DNA from: DATJGR01 sp963812255
Lineage (GTDB): Bacteria > Pseudomonadota > Gammaproteobacteria > Pseudomonadales > Azotimanducaceae
NCBI GenBank assembly: GCA_963812255.1
Contig: CAWEUM010000005.1
Location: 2,108,001 to 2,172,000, forward strand
Direction: 5' to 3'
Length of the DNA: 64,000 nucleotides
The notes below the pieces were generated by a model that was not told the DNA's origin, ran no database searches, and saw only the letters and a list, made by a program, of their open reading frames with translations. Shown here piece after piece: positions 8,763-17,579 of this stretch; position 1 is the stretch's first letter; every line of letters begins with the position of its first letter. Both the position numbers and the translations under genes were made by a program.

Positions 8763-9572
8763 ATGCCTGAATTGCCGGAAGTCGAGACGACGTGTCGGGG
8801 CGTCGGGGCGGTCATTGTCGGCCGTCGGATCAGCGATTGGCAATTGCGGCAACCGCTGCTGCGTTGGCCCGTTGTGTTGCCGGCGTGCCTTAGGGGCGAA
8901 CGCGTGCTGCGCGTCCTGCGGCGAGCCAAATATCTGGTGCTCGAAACGGCACAGGGCGCGCTAATTATGCACCTGGGTATGTCGGGCAGTCTGCAACTGG
9001 TGCCGCGGGAAGCCGCGCCGGGTCGCCACGATCACGTCGATCTCGAGTTCGACGAGGATCTCGTGTTGCGGCTGACCGACCCGCGGCGATTCGGCAGCAT
9101 TCATTACCATGACGGTGACTGGCGCTCGCACTGGTTGCTTAAGGACTTGGGAATCGAACCCTTGGACCCGCGTTTCGATGGCGATTTCCTGCATCTTGCC
9201 GCGCGCGGTCGCCGCGTCGCCATCAAACAGTTTTTGATGGACGCACGGGTTGTCGTTGGCGTGGGAAACATCTACGCGAACGAGTCACTGTTCCGCGCCG
9301 GAATCCGGCCACGGCGCGCGGCGCGCGGTATCAGTCGACAGCGTTGCGACATACTCGCCGAAGCGGTGCGCGATGTGCTCACTCGGGCGATCCGGCAAGG
9401 CGGCACCACGCTGAGAGACTTCGTCGATGGGTCTGGCCGACCCGGATACTTCAGCCAATCACTGAATGTCTATGGTCGGCAGAATCAACCCTGTTACCAA
9501 TGTGGCAGCGTGCTCAAGGGGTTGCGGCTCGGTCAGCGGGCGACGGTCTACTGCCCGAACTGCCAACGATGA
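8763..9572 (+). CDS. mutM: Formamidopyrimidine-DNA glycosylase
   Basis: A 269-residue base-excision repair glycosylase/AP lyase that removes 8-oxoguanine and formamidopyrimidines. It begins with MPELPEVETT, in which the exposed Pro is the nucleophile and the next Glu is catalytic; Lys56 lies in RRAKYLVLE. The C-terminal zinc finger is CYQCG and then CPNC, 17 residues apart, and GVGNIYANESLF and the helix-two-turn-helix are present. Confidence 0.96.
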   Translation: MPELPEVETTCRGVGAVIVGRRISDWQLRQPLLRWPVVLPACLRGERVLRVLRRAKYLVLETAQGALIMHLGMSGSLQLVPREAAPGRHDHVDLEFDEDLVLRLTDPRRFGSIHYHDGDWRSHWLLKDLGIEPLDPRFDGDFLHLAARGRRVAIKQFLMDARVVVGVGNIYANESLFRAGIRPRRAARGISRQRCDILAEAVRDVLTRAIRQGGTTLRDFVDGSGRPGYFSQSLNVYGRQNQPCYQCGSVLKGLRLGQRATVYCPNCQR

Positions 9573-9635
9573 CGCGAAATGTCACTATGGGTAGTGCTAG
9601 AGTCGCGGAGTCCAGTGAAATTGAGACGTGTCGCT

Positions 9636-9956
9636 ATGCTGAAATTCATCCAGGGTCGGCTGCTATTGGCATTGGTTGTCGGCGCGATCAGTCTGCCCGC
9701 GTTTGCGGATCCAGGGGACTACCCTAATGACTTCGCCATGGCTGGAGATCTGCTGATCGCCCGACCATTGGGGGTTGTATGGACGGTTGCCGGATCGGCG
9801 CTGTTTGTCGTGAGCCTGCCGTTCACGGCACTGGGTGGCAATGTCAAACAGGCGGCGGACACGCTTGTTGTGGGCCCCGCCAAGGAGACATTCGTTCGTT
9901 GTCTCGGTTGCGTCCCGACGGGCCGCTATGTGGATCCCAATGAGGTAGCCCGCTGA
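9636..9956 (+). CDS. Small exported/membrane protein of unknown function
   Basis: A 106-residue protein. Residues 1-23 form a signal peptide (basic MLKFIQGR, hydrophobic core, cleavage after AFA). A second hydrophobic stretch (about 48-68, PLGVVWTVAGSALFVVSLPF) could be a membrane segment. The C-terminus has paired cysteines in RCLGC. The ATG at 9636 is preferred over an in-frame ATG at 9579 because it starts the signal peptide. Similar short proteins occur near coaD and mutM in other gammaproteobacteria, but I know of no established function. Confidence 0.7.
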   Translation: MLKFIQGRLLLALVVGAISLPAFADPGDYPNDFAMAGDLLIARPLGVVWTVAGSALFVVSLPFTALGGNVKQAADTLVVGPAKETFVRCLGCVPTGRYVDPNEVAR

Positions 9957-9969
9957 CCGGGGCAGGCCT

Positions 9970-10467
9970 CTAGGGTTTCGCCGCGCCGCTGGCCCGACTC
10001 TTTTTCAGCGCCTCGGCGACGATTGGGTCGACGAACTTTGAGACGTCGCCACCCAGAGAAGCGATCTCGCGGACGAGTGTCGATGAGATGAACGAACAAC
10101 TCTTCGACGGGAGTAGAAACACGTACTCGATGGAAGGCTCGAGTTCGGTGTTCATCTCGGCCATTTGAAATTCGTATTCGAAATCCGCCATCGTGCGCAA
10201 GCCACGCAGTATGAAACGGGTTCCCATTGCGTTGGCGTAGTCCACGAGCAAGCCGTTGAAACGCTCCACCGTCACCCGTTTGCCCAATGGTGCGAGCACG
10301 CGCTCGCACAGTTCGATTCGATCCTTGAGTTGATCAGACGCCGCCTTCTGTGCGGATGTCCCGATCGCTAAGACCACGTGGTCGAACAGTGTCAACGCGC
10401 GGTTCACCAGGTCCGTATGACCATTGGTGATCGGGTTGAAGGTCCCCGGGTAGATCACTGTTTTCAA
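9970..10467 (-). CDS. coaD: Pantetheine-phosphate adenylyltransferase
   Basis: A 165-residue nucleotidyltransferase that transfers AMP from ATP to 4'-phosphopantetheine, the penultimate step in coenzyme A synthesis. It has the N-terminal PGTFNPITNGH motif with the catalytic His, RGLRT, and the C-terminal ISSTLVRE loop. It is convergent with the small exported protein gene (13 bases between stops). Together with coaBC it gives two CoA genes in the window. Confidence 0.96.
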   Translation of the reverse strand: MKTVIYPGTFNPITNGHTDLVNRALTLFDHVVLAIGTSAQKAASDQLKDRIELCERVLAPLGKRVTVERFNGLLVDYANAMGTRFILRGLRTMADFEYEFQMAEMNTELEPSIEYVFLLPSKSCSFISSTLVREIASLGGDVSKFVDPIVAEALKKSRASGAAKP

Positions 10468-10533
10468 TATCCCATCCCCAAAAAAGACCGTCCCCAGGAA
10501 GGGCGCGATGGTATCGGAAAACCGGGGGGCATC

Positions 10534-11079
10534 TCAAACTTGACGCACCACCAGCGTGGACTGAACGTCGCCGGTACGCGCGCTCTTCAAGGTTCGCCAG
10601 CGGCCGAGGTCGGGCGGTTCGCGAATGCTGGTTTCGACGTACACGATGGAATCCTGATGCAAATGCAAGCCGGCTTCGAGCACGCGCAGACAGCGTTTGA
10701 GCAGATTCGACGTGAACGGCGGATCGAGGAAGATGATGTCCCAGCAAGCCTTTTCGGTACTGAGGAACTGGACCGCCGAGGATCTGCGGATCGTGCAGTT
10801 CGCAGCATTGAGCTTCCGCGCATTACGCTGCAGGGCTCGGACGACAACCGGATCATCGTCGATCAATGTCGCCGCCCCGGCGCCACGTGACAATGCTTCG
10901 AATCCCAGCGCACCCGACCCGGCGAACAAATCCAGGCATCGGGCGCCGTCGAGCGACGGCGTCAACCAGTTGAACAATGTTTCGCGTGCGCGATCTTGTG
11001 TCGGGCGAAGCGTTGGGCGGTTTGGGAATGCGAGCTTTCGTCGTCCCCACATACCACTGATAATGCGCACCTCGTTCAC
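10534..11079 (-). CDS. rsmD: 16S rRNA (guanine(966)-N(2))-methyltransferase
   Basis: A 181-residue class I SAM-dependent methyltransferase. The family start VRIISGMWGRRKL is followed by RPTQDRARETLFNWL, the SAM loop CLDLFAGSGALGFEALSRGA, and the catalytic motif DPPF. The GTG at 11079 (VNEVRIISG) is chosen as start, with GAGG six bases upstream; further upstream in-frame codons give sequence unlike the family. It is divergent from ftsY. Confidence 0.92.
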   Translation of the reverse strand: MNEVRIISGMWGRRKLAFPNRPTLRPTQDRARETLFNWLTPSLDGARCLDLFAGSGALGFEALSRGAGAATLIDDDPVVVRALQRNARKLNAANCTIRRSSAVQFLSTEKACWDIIFLDPPFTSNLLKRCLRVLEAGLHLHQDSIVYVETSIREPPDLGRWRTLKSARTGDVQSTLVVRQV

Positions 11080-11128
11080 GGCTGGCCTCGTAGGTCGAGC
11101 AAGTGCAACCTCATCAAAGAGAACGATT

Positions 11129-12094
11129 TTGGGCCAAAATGACGCCAACACCGAGCGAGGGTTCTTTCGCCGCCTGCGCGGCGGCCTCACCAAGACCCGC
11201 AGCACGCTTGCAAGCGGGATCGGCAATCTGTTGCTCGGCAAGAAGGCGATCGATGACGCAGTCCTTGAAGAGCTGGAGGCTGGCTTGCTGCGAGCGGATG
11301 TGGGCGTCGATGCGAGTCAGCGCATCATGGATTCGCTCGCCCAGCGCGTAAAGCGCAAACAGCTCAACGACACCGTTGCACTTCATGATGCACTGCGCAC
11401 CGAACTCGTCGAGCTGCTGCGGCCCATCGCGAAGCCGCTCATTGTACGCGACGAGCGGCGCCCCTTCGTGATTTTGGTCGTGGGCGTGAACGGGGCTGGA
11501 AAGACGACAACGATCGGAAAGCTGGGCCAGCGACTCAAAGCGGAGGGCAAGTCGGTGCTCTTGGCCGCGGGTGATACGTTTCGAGCCGCGGCTGTTGAAC
11601 AACTGAGGAGTTGGGGCGATCGTAGCGGCATACCAGTGGTGGCGCAGGCGCAGGGGTCGGACAGCGCGTCTGTCGTCTTCGACGCGGTCCGATCAGGACA
11701 GGCACGTGGTGTGGATGTGGTGATCGCCGATACCGCCGGACGACTACAGGCTAAGACGAACCTGATGGAAGAACTCGCGAAGATAAAACGCGTCGTGGCA
11801 AAGCTCGACCCGGACGCGCCGCACGCTGTGCTGCTGGTGCTCGATGGCGGGGTCGGCCAGAACGCGTTGTCGCAGGTAAAGGAATTCGACGCGGCAGTCG
11901 GACTCACGGGGATCGTCGTAACCAAGCTGGATGGCACCGCAAAGGCCGGCATCCTGTTCGCAATTGCGAACACGAACCGATTTCCGGTGCATTTTGTCGG
12001 CATCGGCGAAGCGGCAGATGATCTGCGACCATTCGAACCCGAGGCTTTCGTTGCGGCACTGCTCGTGGACGAGCCGAACCAAAGCGTCCGATGA
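11129..12094 (+). CDS. ftsY: Signal recognition particle receptor FtsY
   Basis: The SRP-receptor GTPase that delivers ribosome-nascent chains to SecYEG. The N domain starts GFFRRLRGGLTKTRSTL; the G domain has GVNGAGKTTT near residue 119, then DTAGR and TKLDGTAK. The start is uncertain: the TTG at 11129 has AAGAGA six bases upstream and gives 321 residues with a short N-terminal region; the ATG at 11063 gives 343 residues but overlaps the divergent rsmD start and has no visible ribosome-binding site. The long acidic A region of E. coli FtsY is missing. The stop overlaps the ftsE start (ATGA). Confidence 0.9.
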   Translation: MGQNDANTERGFFRRLRGGLTKTRSTLASGIGNLLLGKKAIDDAVLEELEAGLLRADVGVDASQRIMDSLAQRVKRKQLNDTVALHDALRTELVELLRPIAKPLIVRDERRPFVILVVGVNGAGKTTTIGKLGQRLKAEGKSVLLAAGDTFRAAAVEQLRSWGDRSGIPVVAQAQGSDSASVVFDAVRSGQARGVDVVIADTAGRLQAKTNLMEELAKIKRVVAKLDPDAPHAVLLVLDGGVGQNALSQVKEFDAAVGLTGIVVTKLDGTAKAGILFAIANTNRFPVHFVGIGEAADDLRPFEPEAFVAALLVDEPNQSVR

Positions 12095-12792
12095 GCCAGA
12101 TCGAGTTTCGCGATGTCACCAAGCGGTTCAACAACGGCACCGAAGCGCTGCGCGGTGTGTCGGTGAGCTTCGAGGAAGGCTCGATGACGTTTCTGACCGG
12201 TCATTCGGGCGCGGGCAAGAGCACGTTTCTGCGGTTGTTGCTCCGACTCGAAGCTCCGACGCGTGGTCAGATCTTCATCAACGGCGTCAATATCGCCCGA
12301 ATTATGAATCGGCGAATTCCCGCGTACCGGCAGAACATTGGCGCAGTGTTTCAAGACCATCACCTGCTTGCGCATCGTACGGTTTATGAGAATGTCGCAA
12401 TGCCGTTACAGGTGAGCGGGATGGCGGCTCGGGATGTTGCGCGCAGAACTCGAGCGGCCTTGTCGAGAGTGGGTTTGCTCGAAAAGGAGCACCTCCTACC
12501 TCCGCTGCTGTCGACCGGTGAGCAACAACGCGTCGGGATTGCGCGTGCCGTCGTGAACCGCCCGAGGCTGCTGTTGGCGGATGAGCCGACCGGCAATCTG
12601 GACCCCGAACTGTCGCGCGATATCATGCGGCTGTTCGAGCAGTTCCAGGAAGTCGGCACGACTGTGATCATCGCGAGCCACGAGCGTGAACTCATCGGCG
12701 AGATGGGAAAGCCAATTGTCGAACTGTCTCGTGGCGCTCTGGCTCAGGCGGTGAGTGAAGGCGATGGCGAGACGGCGCGATACGACAACTGA
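12091..12792 (+). CDS. ftsE: Cell division ATP-binding protein FtsE
   Basis: A 233-residue ABC ATPase with Walker A GHSGAGKST (37-45), an ABC signature written LSTGEQQRV instead of the usual LSGGQ form, Walker B LLLADEPT and the H-loop ASHE. FtsE works with FtsX at the divisome to activate peptidoglycan hydrolases. It overlaps ftsY by four bases and ftsX by 29, so the three genes are translationally coupled. Confidence 0.95.
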   Translation: MSQIEFRDVTKRFNNGTEALRGVSVSFEEGSMTFLTGHSGAGKSTFLRLLLRLEAPTRGQIFINGVNIARIMNRRIPAYRQNIGAVFQDHHLLAHRTVYENVAMPLQVSGMAARDVARRTRAALSRVGLLEKEHLLPPLLSTGEQQRVGIARAVVNRPRLLLADEPTGNLDPELSRDIMRLFEQFQEVGTTVIIASHERELIGEMGKPIVELSRGALAQAVSEGDGETARYDN

Positions 12793-13747
12793 CCCATGGC
12801 GTTCAGCCGCCACCAGGGGCGGCACCGTAGCGCGTATCGGTTGCTGGCTGCGCGATCATCGGCGTGTCGCTGGCGAAAGCTTGCGGTATGTCAGTCAGCG
12901 CTTCGGAACCAGTACGCTCGTGTGGTTGCTGATTGGTATTGCACTTGCACTCCCGGGTGGTTTGTATCTCCTCCAGACGAATCTTGCGGTCATGAGTGAC
13001 CGTTGGGAGGGACGACCAGGTATCAGCGTGTATTTGCGCGTCGATGCAGACGATCGCCTGGCTCGGACGTTACGCGACGAGCTTGTCAAAAATCCGGACG
13101 TGGAGCGCGTCACGCTGATCACTGCGGACGATGCGCTGGCGGAATTCCGGAAGTTTTCCGGTGTGGGTGATGCGCTGGCGCATCTGGAGCGGAACCCACT
13201 GCCGTCATCACTTCGGGTGGTTTTGAAGAGCGGCACCGGGGCGGACCGATTCGAAGCCATTGCGACGGGTCTGCGGGCCCGCGCCGGCATTGACGAGGTC
13301 AATGTTGAAACGACGTGGATCGAAAGGGTACAGGCGATGACCGCAGTGGTGCGACGCTTGAGTTGGGTTCTGGCAGCGATGTTTGCGATCGGCGCGGTGC
13401 TGGTGACCGCCACTTCGGTGCGGCTTGCCATAGAAGCGCGACTCGAGGAATTGCGCGTCATGAAGCTCGTTGGGGCGACAGACGGCTACGTGCGGCGGCC
13501 GTTCCTTTACTTTGGGTTGTTTTACGGGCTCGGCGGCGGGGTGGTCGGGGCGATGTTGATCAGCGCGGTGCTGGCGATTCTCGAAGCACCACTCGCAACG
13601 TTGCTGGGCAGCTACGGTCAGACGGTCGAACCGGCAGGCCTGAATCTGGTGTTCTTCGCGGCGCTGGTGCTCTGTGGAGGAGTCCTCGGCCTCGTCGGGG
13701 CGTTGTTAGCGGCGCGGCAACGACTCTCGGCGTTGCAGGTGGTGTGA
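12764..13747 (+). CDS. ftsX: Cell division protein FtsX
   Basis: A 327-residue permease-like protein with FtsX topology: a first transmembrane segment (about residues 49-70, TLVWLLIGIALALPGG), a periplasmic domain of about 120 residues, and three C-terminal membrane segments, including the LEELRVMKLVGATDGYVRRP loop. It is the membrane partner of FtsE. The ATG at 12764 was chosen; a GTG at 12755 in frame adds three residues. Confidence 0.93.
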   Translation: MARRRDTTTDPWRSAATRGGTVARIGCWLRDHRRVAGESLRYVSQRFGTSTLVWLLIGIALALPGGLYLLQTNLAVMSDRWEGRPGISVYLRVDADDRLARTLRDELVKNPDVERVTLITADDALAEFRKFSGVGDALAHLERNPLPSSLRVVLKSGTGADRFEAIATGLRARAGIDEVNVETTWIERVQAMTAVVRRLSWVLAAMFAIGAVLVTATSVRLAIEARLEELRVMKLVGATDGYVRRPFLYFGLFYGLGGGVVGAMLISAVLAILEAPLATLLGSYGQTVEPAGLNLVFFAALVLCGGVLGLVGALLAARQRLSALQVV

Positions 13748-13774
13748 CTGACGTACGGGGTTCCCGGAAATGGT

Positions 13775-13790
13775 GTTCCCTGTTGGGAAC
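13775..13790 (+). other. Short hairpin between ftsX and rpoH
   Basis: Inverted repeat GTTCCC-TGTT-GGGAAC, a six-base-pair stem with a four-base loop, 27 bases after the ftsX stop. No T-run follows, so it is not a classical intrinsic terminator. It may end or process the ftsYEX mRNA, or be an operator for rpoH. Confidence 0.35.
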
Positions 13791-13801
13791 CGATCGGATA
13801 C

Positions 13802-13831
13802 CTGGCACTCTAAGGCCATGACTGCTAATAT
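13802..13831 (+). promoter_or_regulatory. Candidate sigma-70-type promoter of rpoH
   Basis: Extended -10 element TGC-TAATAT (TAATAT at 13826-13831) with a weak -35 CTGGCA at 13802-13807 and an 18-base spacer. The predicted transcript start is near 13838, giving a leader of about 25 bases that contains the ribosome-binding site GGGAGG. Read by eye only. Confidence 0.4.
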
Positions 13832-13862
13832 CAGCGGCCGAGTGTTACGGGAGGTAGCAACG

Positions 13863-14729
13863 ATGACCACCAATTTGTTGGCGTTCAATAGCCTGTCGCC
13901 GGGCGGCGATTTGAATGCATATGTCCAGACGGTGAGCGGCTTCCCGATCCTCAGTGCGGAAGAAGAGAAGGCATTGGCAGAGCGCTTTTACTACGAGAAC
14001 GACCTCGATGCCGCGCGCAAGCTCGTTCTGTGCCACTTGCGATTCGTAGTTCATCTGGCGCGCAGCTACTCCGGATATGGCTTGTCGCATGGGGATCTGA
14101 TCCAAGAAGGCAACGTCGGTCTGATGAAGGCTGTGAAGCGATACAACCCCGAGGTCGGGGTTCGTCTCGTGTCGTTCGCGGTGCATTGGATCAGGGCGGA
14201 GATGCACGAGTTCATCCTGCGAAACTGGCGGATCGTCAAAGTGGCGACGACGAAAGCGCAGCGAAAACTGTTCTTCAACCTGCGGAGCAGCAAGAACAAG
14301 CTGGGTTGGCTGAACCAGGCCGAGACCGAAGCGGTGGCGCGAGACCTCGGTGTTGCGCCGGAGGTCGTCACACAAATGGAAGGTCGCTTGTCGGCGCACG
14401 ATATGGCGTTCGACGGTGAATCCGACGATGACAGCGACGCGTGGTCGGCGCCCTCGCAGTATCTCGAGGCCGTGGCTGCGGATCCCGCGGAGTTGGTTGC
14501 AAATCGTGAGCACGCGTCCTCGTCGAGCGATAGTTTAGCGACTGCAATGCGAAGCCTCGACTCACGCAGCCGGGATATTCTCGAAAATCGTTGGCTCACC
14601 GATAAAAAGTCGACGCTGCATGAACTGGCAGCGCGCTATGGAGTCTCCGCAGAGCGTATCCGTCAGCTCGAGAAGAACGCCTTGCGAAAGCTGAAGCGTG
14701 CGATGCAAGGCGAATTCACCGCGGCTTGA
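13863..14729 (+). CDS. rpoH: RNA polymerase heat-shock sigma factor RpoH (sigma-32)
   Basis: A 288-residue group 3 sigma factor. Region 2 contains LCHLRFVVHLARSYSGYGL, HGDLIQEGNVGLMKAVKRYNP and VSFAVHWIRAEMHEFIL; the RpoH box QRKLFFNLR follows, and region 4 ends with YGVSAERIRQLEKNALRKLK. The ATG at 13863 is chosen because GGGAGGT lies eight bases upstream and it gives the family N-terminus; the frame is open further upstream. It follows ftsX after 115 bases, as in many gammaproteobacteria. Confidence 0.96.
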   Translation: MTTNLLAFNSLSPGGDLNAYVQTVSGFPILSAEEEKALAERFYYENDLDAARKLVLCHLRFVVHLARSYSGYGLSHGDLIQEGNVGLMKAVKRYNPEVGVRLVSFAVHWIRAEMHEFILRNWRIVKVATTKAQRKLFFNLRSSKNKLGWLNQAETEAVARDLGVAPEVVTQMEGRLSAHDMAFDGESDDDSDAWSAPSQYLEAVAADPAELVANREHASSSSDSLATAMRSLDSRSRDILENRWLTDKKSTLHELAARYGVSAERIRQLEKNALRKLKRAMQGEFTAA

Positions 14730-14787
14730 TCGGGCGCTGCCCGCCGGTTTGAAATTGGCTGGGGCATCAATCGCTGAGGGATGTCTC

Positions 14788-15177
14788 GTGCCACTGGACC
14801 GATTGTTTCTCACGATAGGCGCGGCGAGCGGCGGGATCGCCGTCGTGCTCGGCGCGTTCGCGGCACATGCACTGAAGACGCGCCTCGATGCGGAGATGCT
14901 CGGCGTACTTCACACTGGCGTCACGTACCAGTTTTATCACAGCCTTGCGCTGTGTCTTGTGGCGATCTGGATGCGCCAACTCGGCGGAGGCTCATCGATA
15001 GGTGACCCCGCGGCAGTTGCCGGAATCGCCTTCTGCGTCGGCATCATTCTGTTTTGCGGAAGCCTGTACGGAATGTCGTTGAGCGGACTTCGGTGGCTGG
15101 GGCCTTTTACTCCGCTGGGCGGGCTGGCATTCGTCGTAGGCTGGACAGGATTCGCTTGGAGCGCATGGCGCATTTGA
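14788..15177 (+). CDS. DUF423 family inner-membrane protein
   Basis: A 129-residue, four-helix membrane protein of the DUF423 (YgdD) family: AASGGIAVVLGAFAAHAL near the start, YQFYHSLAL in the middle and GSLYGMSLSG/LGPFTPLGGLAFVVGW at the end. Translation probably begins at the GTG at 14788, with GAGGG nine bases upstream. No biochemical role is established. Its end overlaps trmB by 13 bases, so the two are co-expressed. Confidence 0.85.
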   Translation: MPLDRLFLTIGAASGGIAVVLGAFAAHALKTRLDAEMLGVLHTGVTYQFYHSLALCLVAIWMRQLGGGSSIGDPAAVAGIAFCVGIILFCGSLYGMSLSGLRWLGPFTPLGGLAFVVGWTGFAWSAWRI

Positions 15178-15857
15178 GACCCCGCGTCTACATTCGCCGG
15201 CAAGGCAGGATGACGGACGCGCAGGCGCGTGCGCTGAATACGTTGTTCGAGCGTTACCAGATTCCGATATCGCCGAACCTTGAGCGTTGGTCGTCGCGAT
15301 TTGCGCGCGATGCTCCGCTGTGCCTCGAAATCGGCTTCGGCATGGGCCATGCGTTGTTCGCCACGGCGCAACGGCATCCTGAATGGAACTGCGTAGGTGT
15401 CGAGGTCTACCGTCCGGGGATTGGCGCATTGGTGAACGCCGTTGCGGCTGCTGGACTCGACAACGTCCGGCTCATCGAAGGCGACGCCCGCGATGTGCTT
15501 GCCAACATGGTGGGCGAGGCGCAATTGCTGCGAGTGTGGATATACTTTCCCGATCCCTGGCCCAAATCGAAACACCACAAGCGGCGCCTCATCAACGCTG
15601 AATTCGCGGCCCTGTTGGCGAGCCGATTGGCGCCGGATGGAGAGCTTCGATTGGCTACCGATTGGCAACACTACGCCGAGATGATGCGCGTTGTGCTCGA
15701 TAACGAGTCGGGCTTGGTCAACGTTGCCGGCACGGGCCGGTTCGCGCTATCCCACGACGAACGCCCAACGACGCGATTCGAGGCGCGCGGTGTGCGCCTC
15801 GGACATCAGGTGTGGGACCTGGTGTACCGCCGCCGAACGCCTACAGAAATTCGCTGA
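15165..15857 (+). CDS. trmB: tRNA (guanine(46)-N(7))-methyltransferase
   Basis: A 230-residue SAM-dependent enzyme that makes m7G46 in tRNA variable loops. Motifs are the SAM loop LEIGFGMGHAL, the acidic GVEVYRPGIG, WIYFPDPWPKSKHHKRRLI and TDWQHYAE. The ATG at 15165 lies inside the end of the DUF423 gene. It is convergent with hemW and the last 17 bases of the two genes overlap. Confidence 0.95.
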   Translation: MAHLRPRVYIRRQGRMTDAQARALNTLFERYQIPISPNLERWSSRFARDAPLCLEIGFGMGHALFATAQRHPEWNCVGVEVYRPGIGALVNAVAAAGLDNVRLIEGDARDVLANMVGEAQLLRVWIYFPDPWPKSKHHKRRLINAEFAALLASRLAPDGELRLATDWQHYAEMMRVVLDNESGLVNVAGTGRFALSHDERPTTRFEARGVRLGHQVWDLVYRRRTPTEIR

Positions 15858-16974
15858 CCACGGTATCGAGATGACGCAGACCGAGATCTGTGGTCCCGAG
15901 CCGGTCGGCTCGCATCAGTCCACGGTTCCGCTGGCGCCGCCACCGCGCTTCGATTGTCTCGATTTGGCACCCGGTTCGTTCGCAGAACAACGTCTCGGAA
16001 ACGCCGTCGATCAATCGCAGGGCGTTCAATAGGAACTCGCCTGGCAGCGCGCTTGTAGAAATCGCCACCTGTGAACGCAATGCGCGGGCTGGCAATGACA
16101 GATAGCGGGCGGGTGCCAACGGTTTGGTGGTGCGAATGACTTCCCGATTGCGCGAAAGGCTACTGATCTTGCCGTGCGCGCCCGCGCCGATTCCGAGATA
16201 GTCGCCAAACATCCAGTAGTTGAGATTGTGTCTGGCCTCGTGTCCGGCCGCAGAAAACGCCGAGACTTCGTAGCGCTGCAACTGAGCTGCTGCGAGTAGC
16301 TCTAGGCCCGCCGCCTCGATGTCGCCGAGCGCGTCGTCGCCCGGCAACACGGGCGGATGCAGTGCGAATTCGGTCCGCGGCTCAATCGTGAGCTGGTACC
16401 AGGAGATGTGCGAAGCGCCGAGCGATAAGGCGCGGGACAGATCCGCAACGGCGCCTTCGGAAGTTTGCTGCGGCAATCCATGCATCAAATCCAGATTGAT
16501 GCGCTCGAACCCGACACGTACTGCCGTCGCCACTGCGCGTTCGGTCTCGTCGGGGCTGTGAATTCGACCCAGCCGCCTCAGATGCACCGGATCGAAGGAC
16601 TGTGCTCCGATCGAGAGCCGAGTCACTCCGGCGGCGCGATACGCCGCGAAATTCTTCTCGTCTACCACGCCGGGATTGGCCTCTAAAGTGATCTCCGCGT
16701 CGTCGGCGACGATAGCCCGGCTACGCACCCCGTCCAACAGCGCAGCAATCGTGCGACCGGATATCAGGCTCGGCGTGCCCCCGCCGATGAAGATCGTTTC
16801 GATCCTTCGTTCGCCGGCGAGTTCGACATCGCGCTCGAAATCGTGGAGCAACTGTGCGAGATATTCGGACTCCGGAATCGGTCCTTTTGCGGGATGCGAA
16901 TTGAAATCGCAGTACGGGCACTTGCGTACGCACCACGGGAAGTGAATGTACAGAGATATTGGTATGCCGCTCAC
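15841..16974 (-). CDS. hemW: Radical SAM heme chaperone HemW
   Basis: A 377-residue radical SAM protein with the 4Fe-4S motif CVRKCPYC (Cys15, 19, 22), GGGTPSLI, LEANPG, SIGAQSFD and HNLNYWMFGDYLGIGAGAHG. HemW resembles coproporphyrinogen oxidase HemN but acts as a heme-binding chaperone. The start is a GTG whose bases overlap the rdgB stop (GTGA). Its 3' end overlaps trmB by 17 bases. Confidence 0.93.
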   Translation of the reverse strand: MSGIPISLYIHFPWCVRKCPYCDFNSHPAKGPIPESEYLAQLLHDFERDVELAGERRIETIFIGGGTPSLISGRTIAALLDGVRSRAIVADDAEITLEANPGVVDEKNFAAYRAAGVTRLSIGAQSFDPVHLRRLGRIHSPDETERAVATAVRVGFERINLDLMHGLPQQTSEGAVADLSRALSLGASHISWYQLTIEPRTEFALHPPVLPGDDALGDIEAAGLELLAAAQLQRYEVSAFSAAGHEARHNLNYWMFGDYLGIGAGAHGKISSLSRNREVIRTTKPLAPARYLSLPARALRSQVAISTSALPGEFLLNALRLIDGVSETLFCERTGCQIETIEARWRRQRNRGLMRADRLGTTDLGLRHLDTVVSEFL

Positions 16975-17579
16975 GTGAGACGACGCATTTCTTCGATGGC
17001 GCGTCGCATCGATCCGATGAGCATTGCGGTCGCCTTGCCTCGATGGCTGATCTGATTCTTCAGCGGTGCCGATAGCTCGGCGGCCGTTTGATCCAAGCCG
17101 TCGATGAGAAAATGAGGATCGTAGCCGAAGCCACCGTGCCCGGCTGGGGTATCGACGACGCGCCCGCTCCACGTGGCAGTGGCGATCAATGGCGCGGGGT
17201 CCTCAGCACTGCGCATGAAGACCAACGCGCAGTAGAAATATGCGGTCCGATCGGTGTGCTGCGAAATTGCATCGATCAGTTTCCTGTTGTTTGCCGCCGA
17301 ATTCGACGGCAAACCGGCATAGCGCGCGGATCGCACCCCGGGGTCGCCAGCGAGCGCGCTCACAACCAGGCCAGAGTCGTCCGCGATCGCCGGCAACTCG
17401 CATGTCGCCGCCGCGTGGCGAGCCTTTATCAACGCGTTCTCGACGAACGTCGTTGCAGTCTCGTCCGCCGCGTCGACGCCCAATTCACGCTGCGTTGCGA
17501 GCGTCACGCGGAGCGGTGCCAGCAGCGCGTTCAATTCGGCGAGCTTGCCCGCGTTGTTGCTCGCGAGAACGACCTTCAT
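16971..17579 (-). CDS. rdgB: dITP/XTP pyrophosphatase
   Basis: A 202-residue Ham1/RdgB nucleotide-pool sanitiser. It begins MKVVLASNNAGKLAEL; FVENALIKARHAA, ADDSGLVVSALAGDPGVRSARYAG and GYDPHFLID are the family motifs. It removes non-canonical purine triphosphates. It overlaps the upstream DUF4426 gene by ATGA and the downstream hemW gene by GTGA. Confidence 0.95.
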   Translation of the reverse strand: MKVVLASNNAGKLAELNALLAPLRVTLATQRELGVDAADETATTFVENALIKARHAAATCELPAIADDSGLVVSALAGDPGVRSARYAGLPSNSAANNRKLIDAISQHTDRTAYFYCALVFMRSAEDPAPLIATATWSGRVVDTPAGHGGFGYDPHFLIDGLDQTAAELSAPLKNQISHRGKATAMLIGSMRRAIEEMRRLT

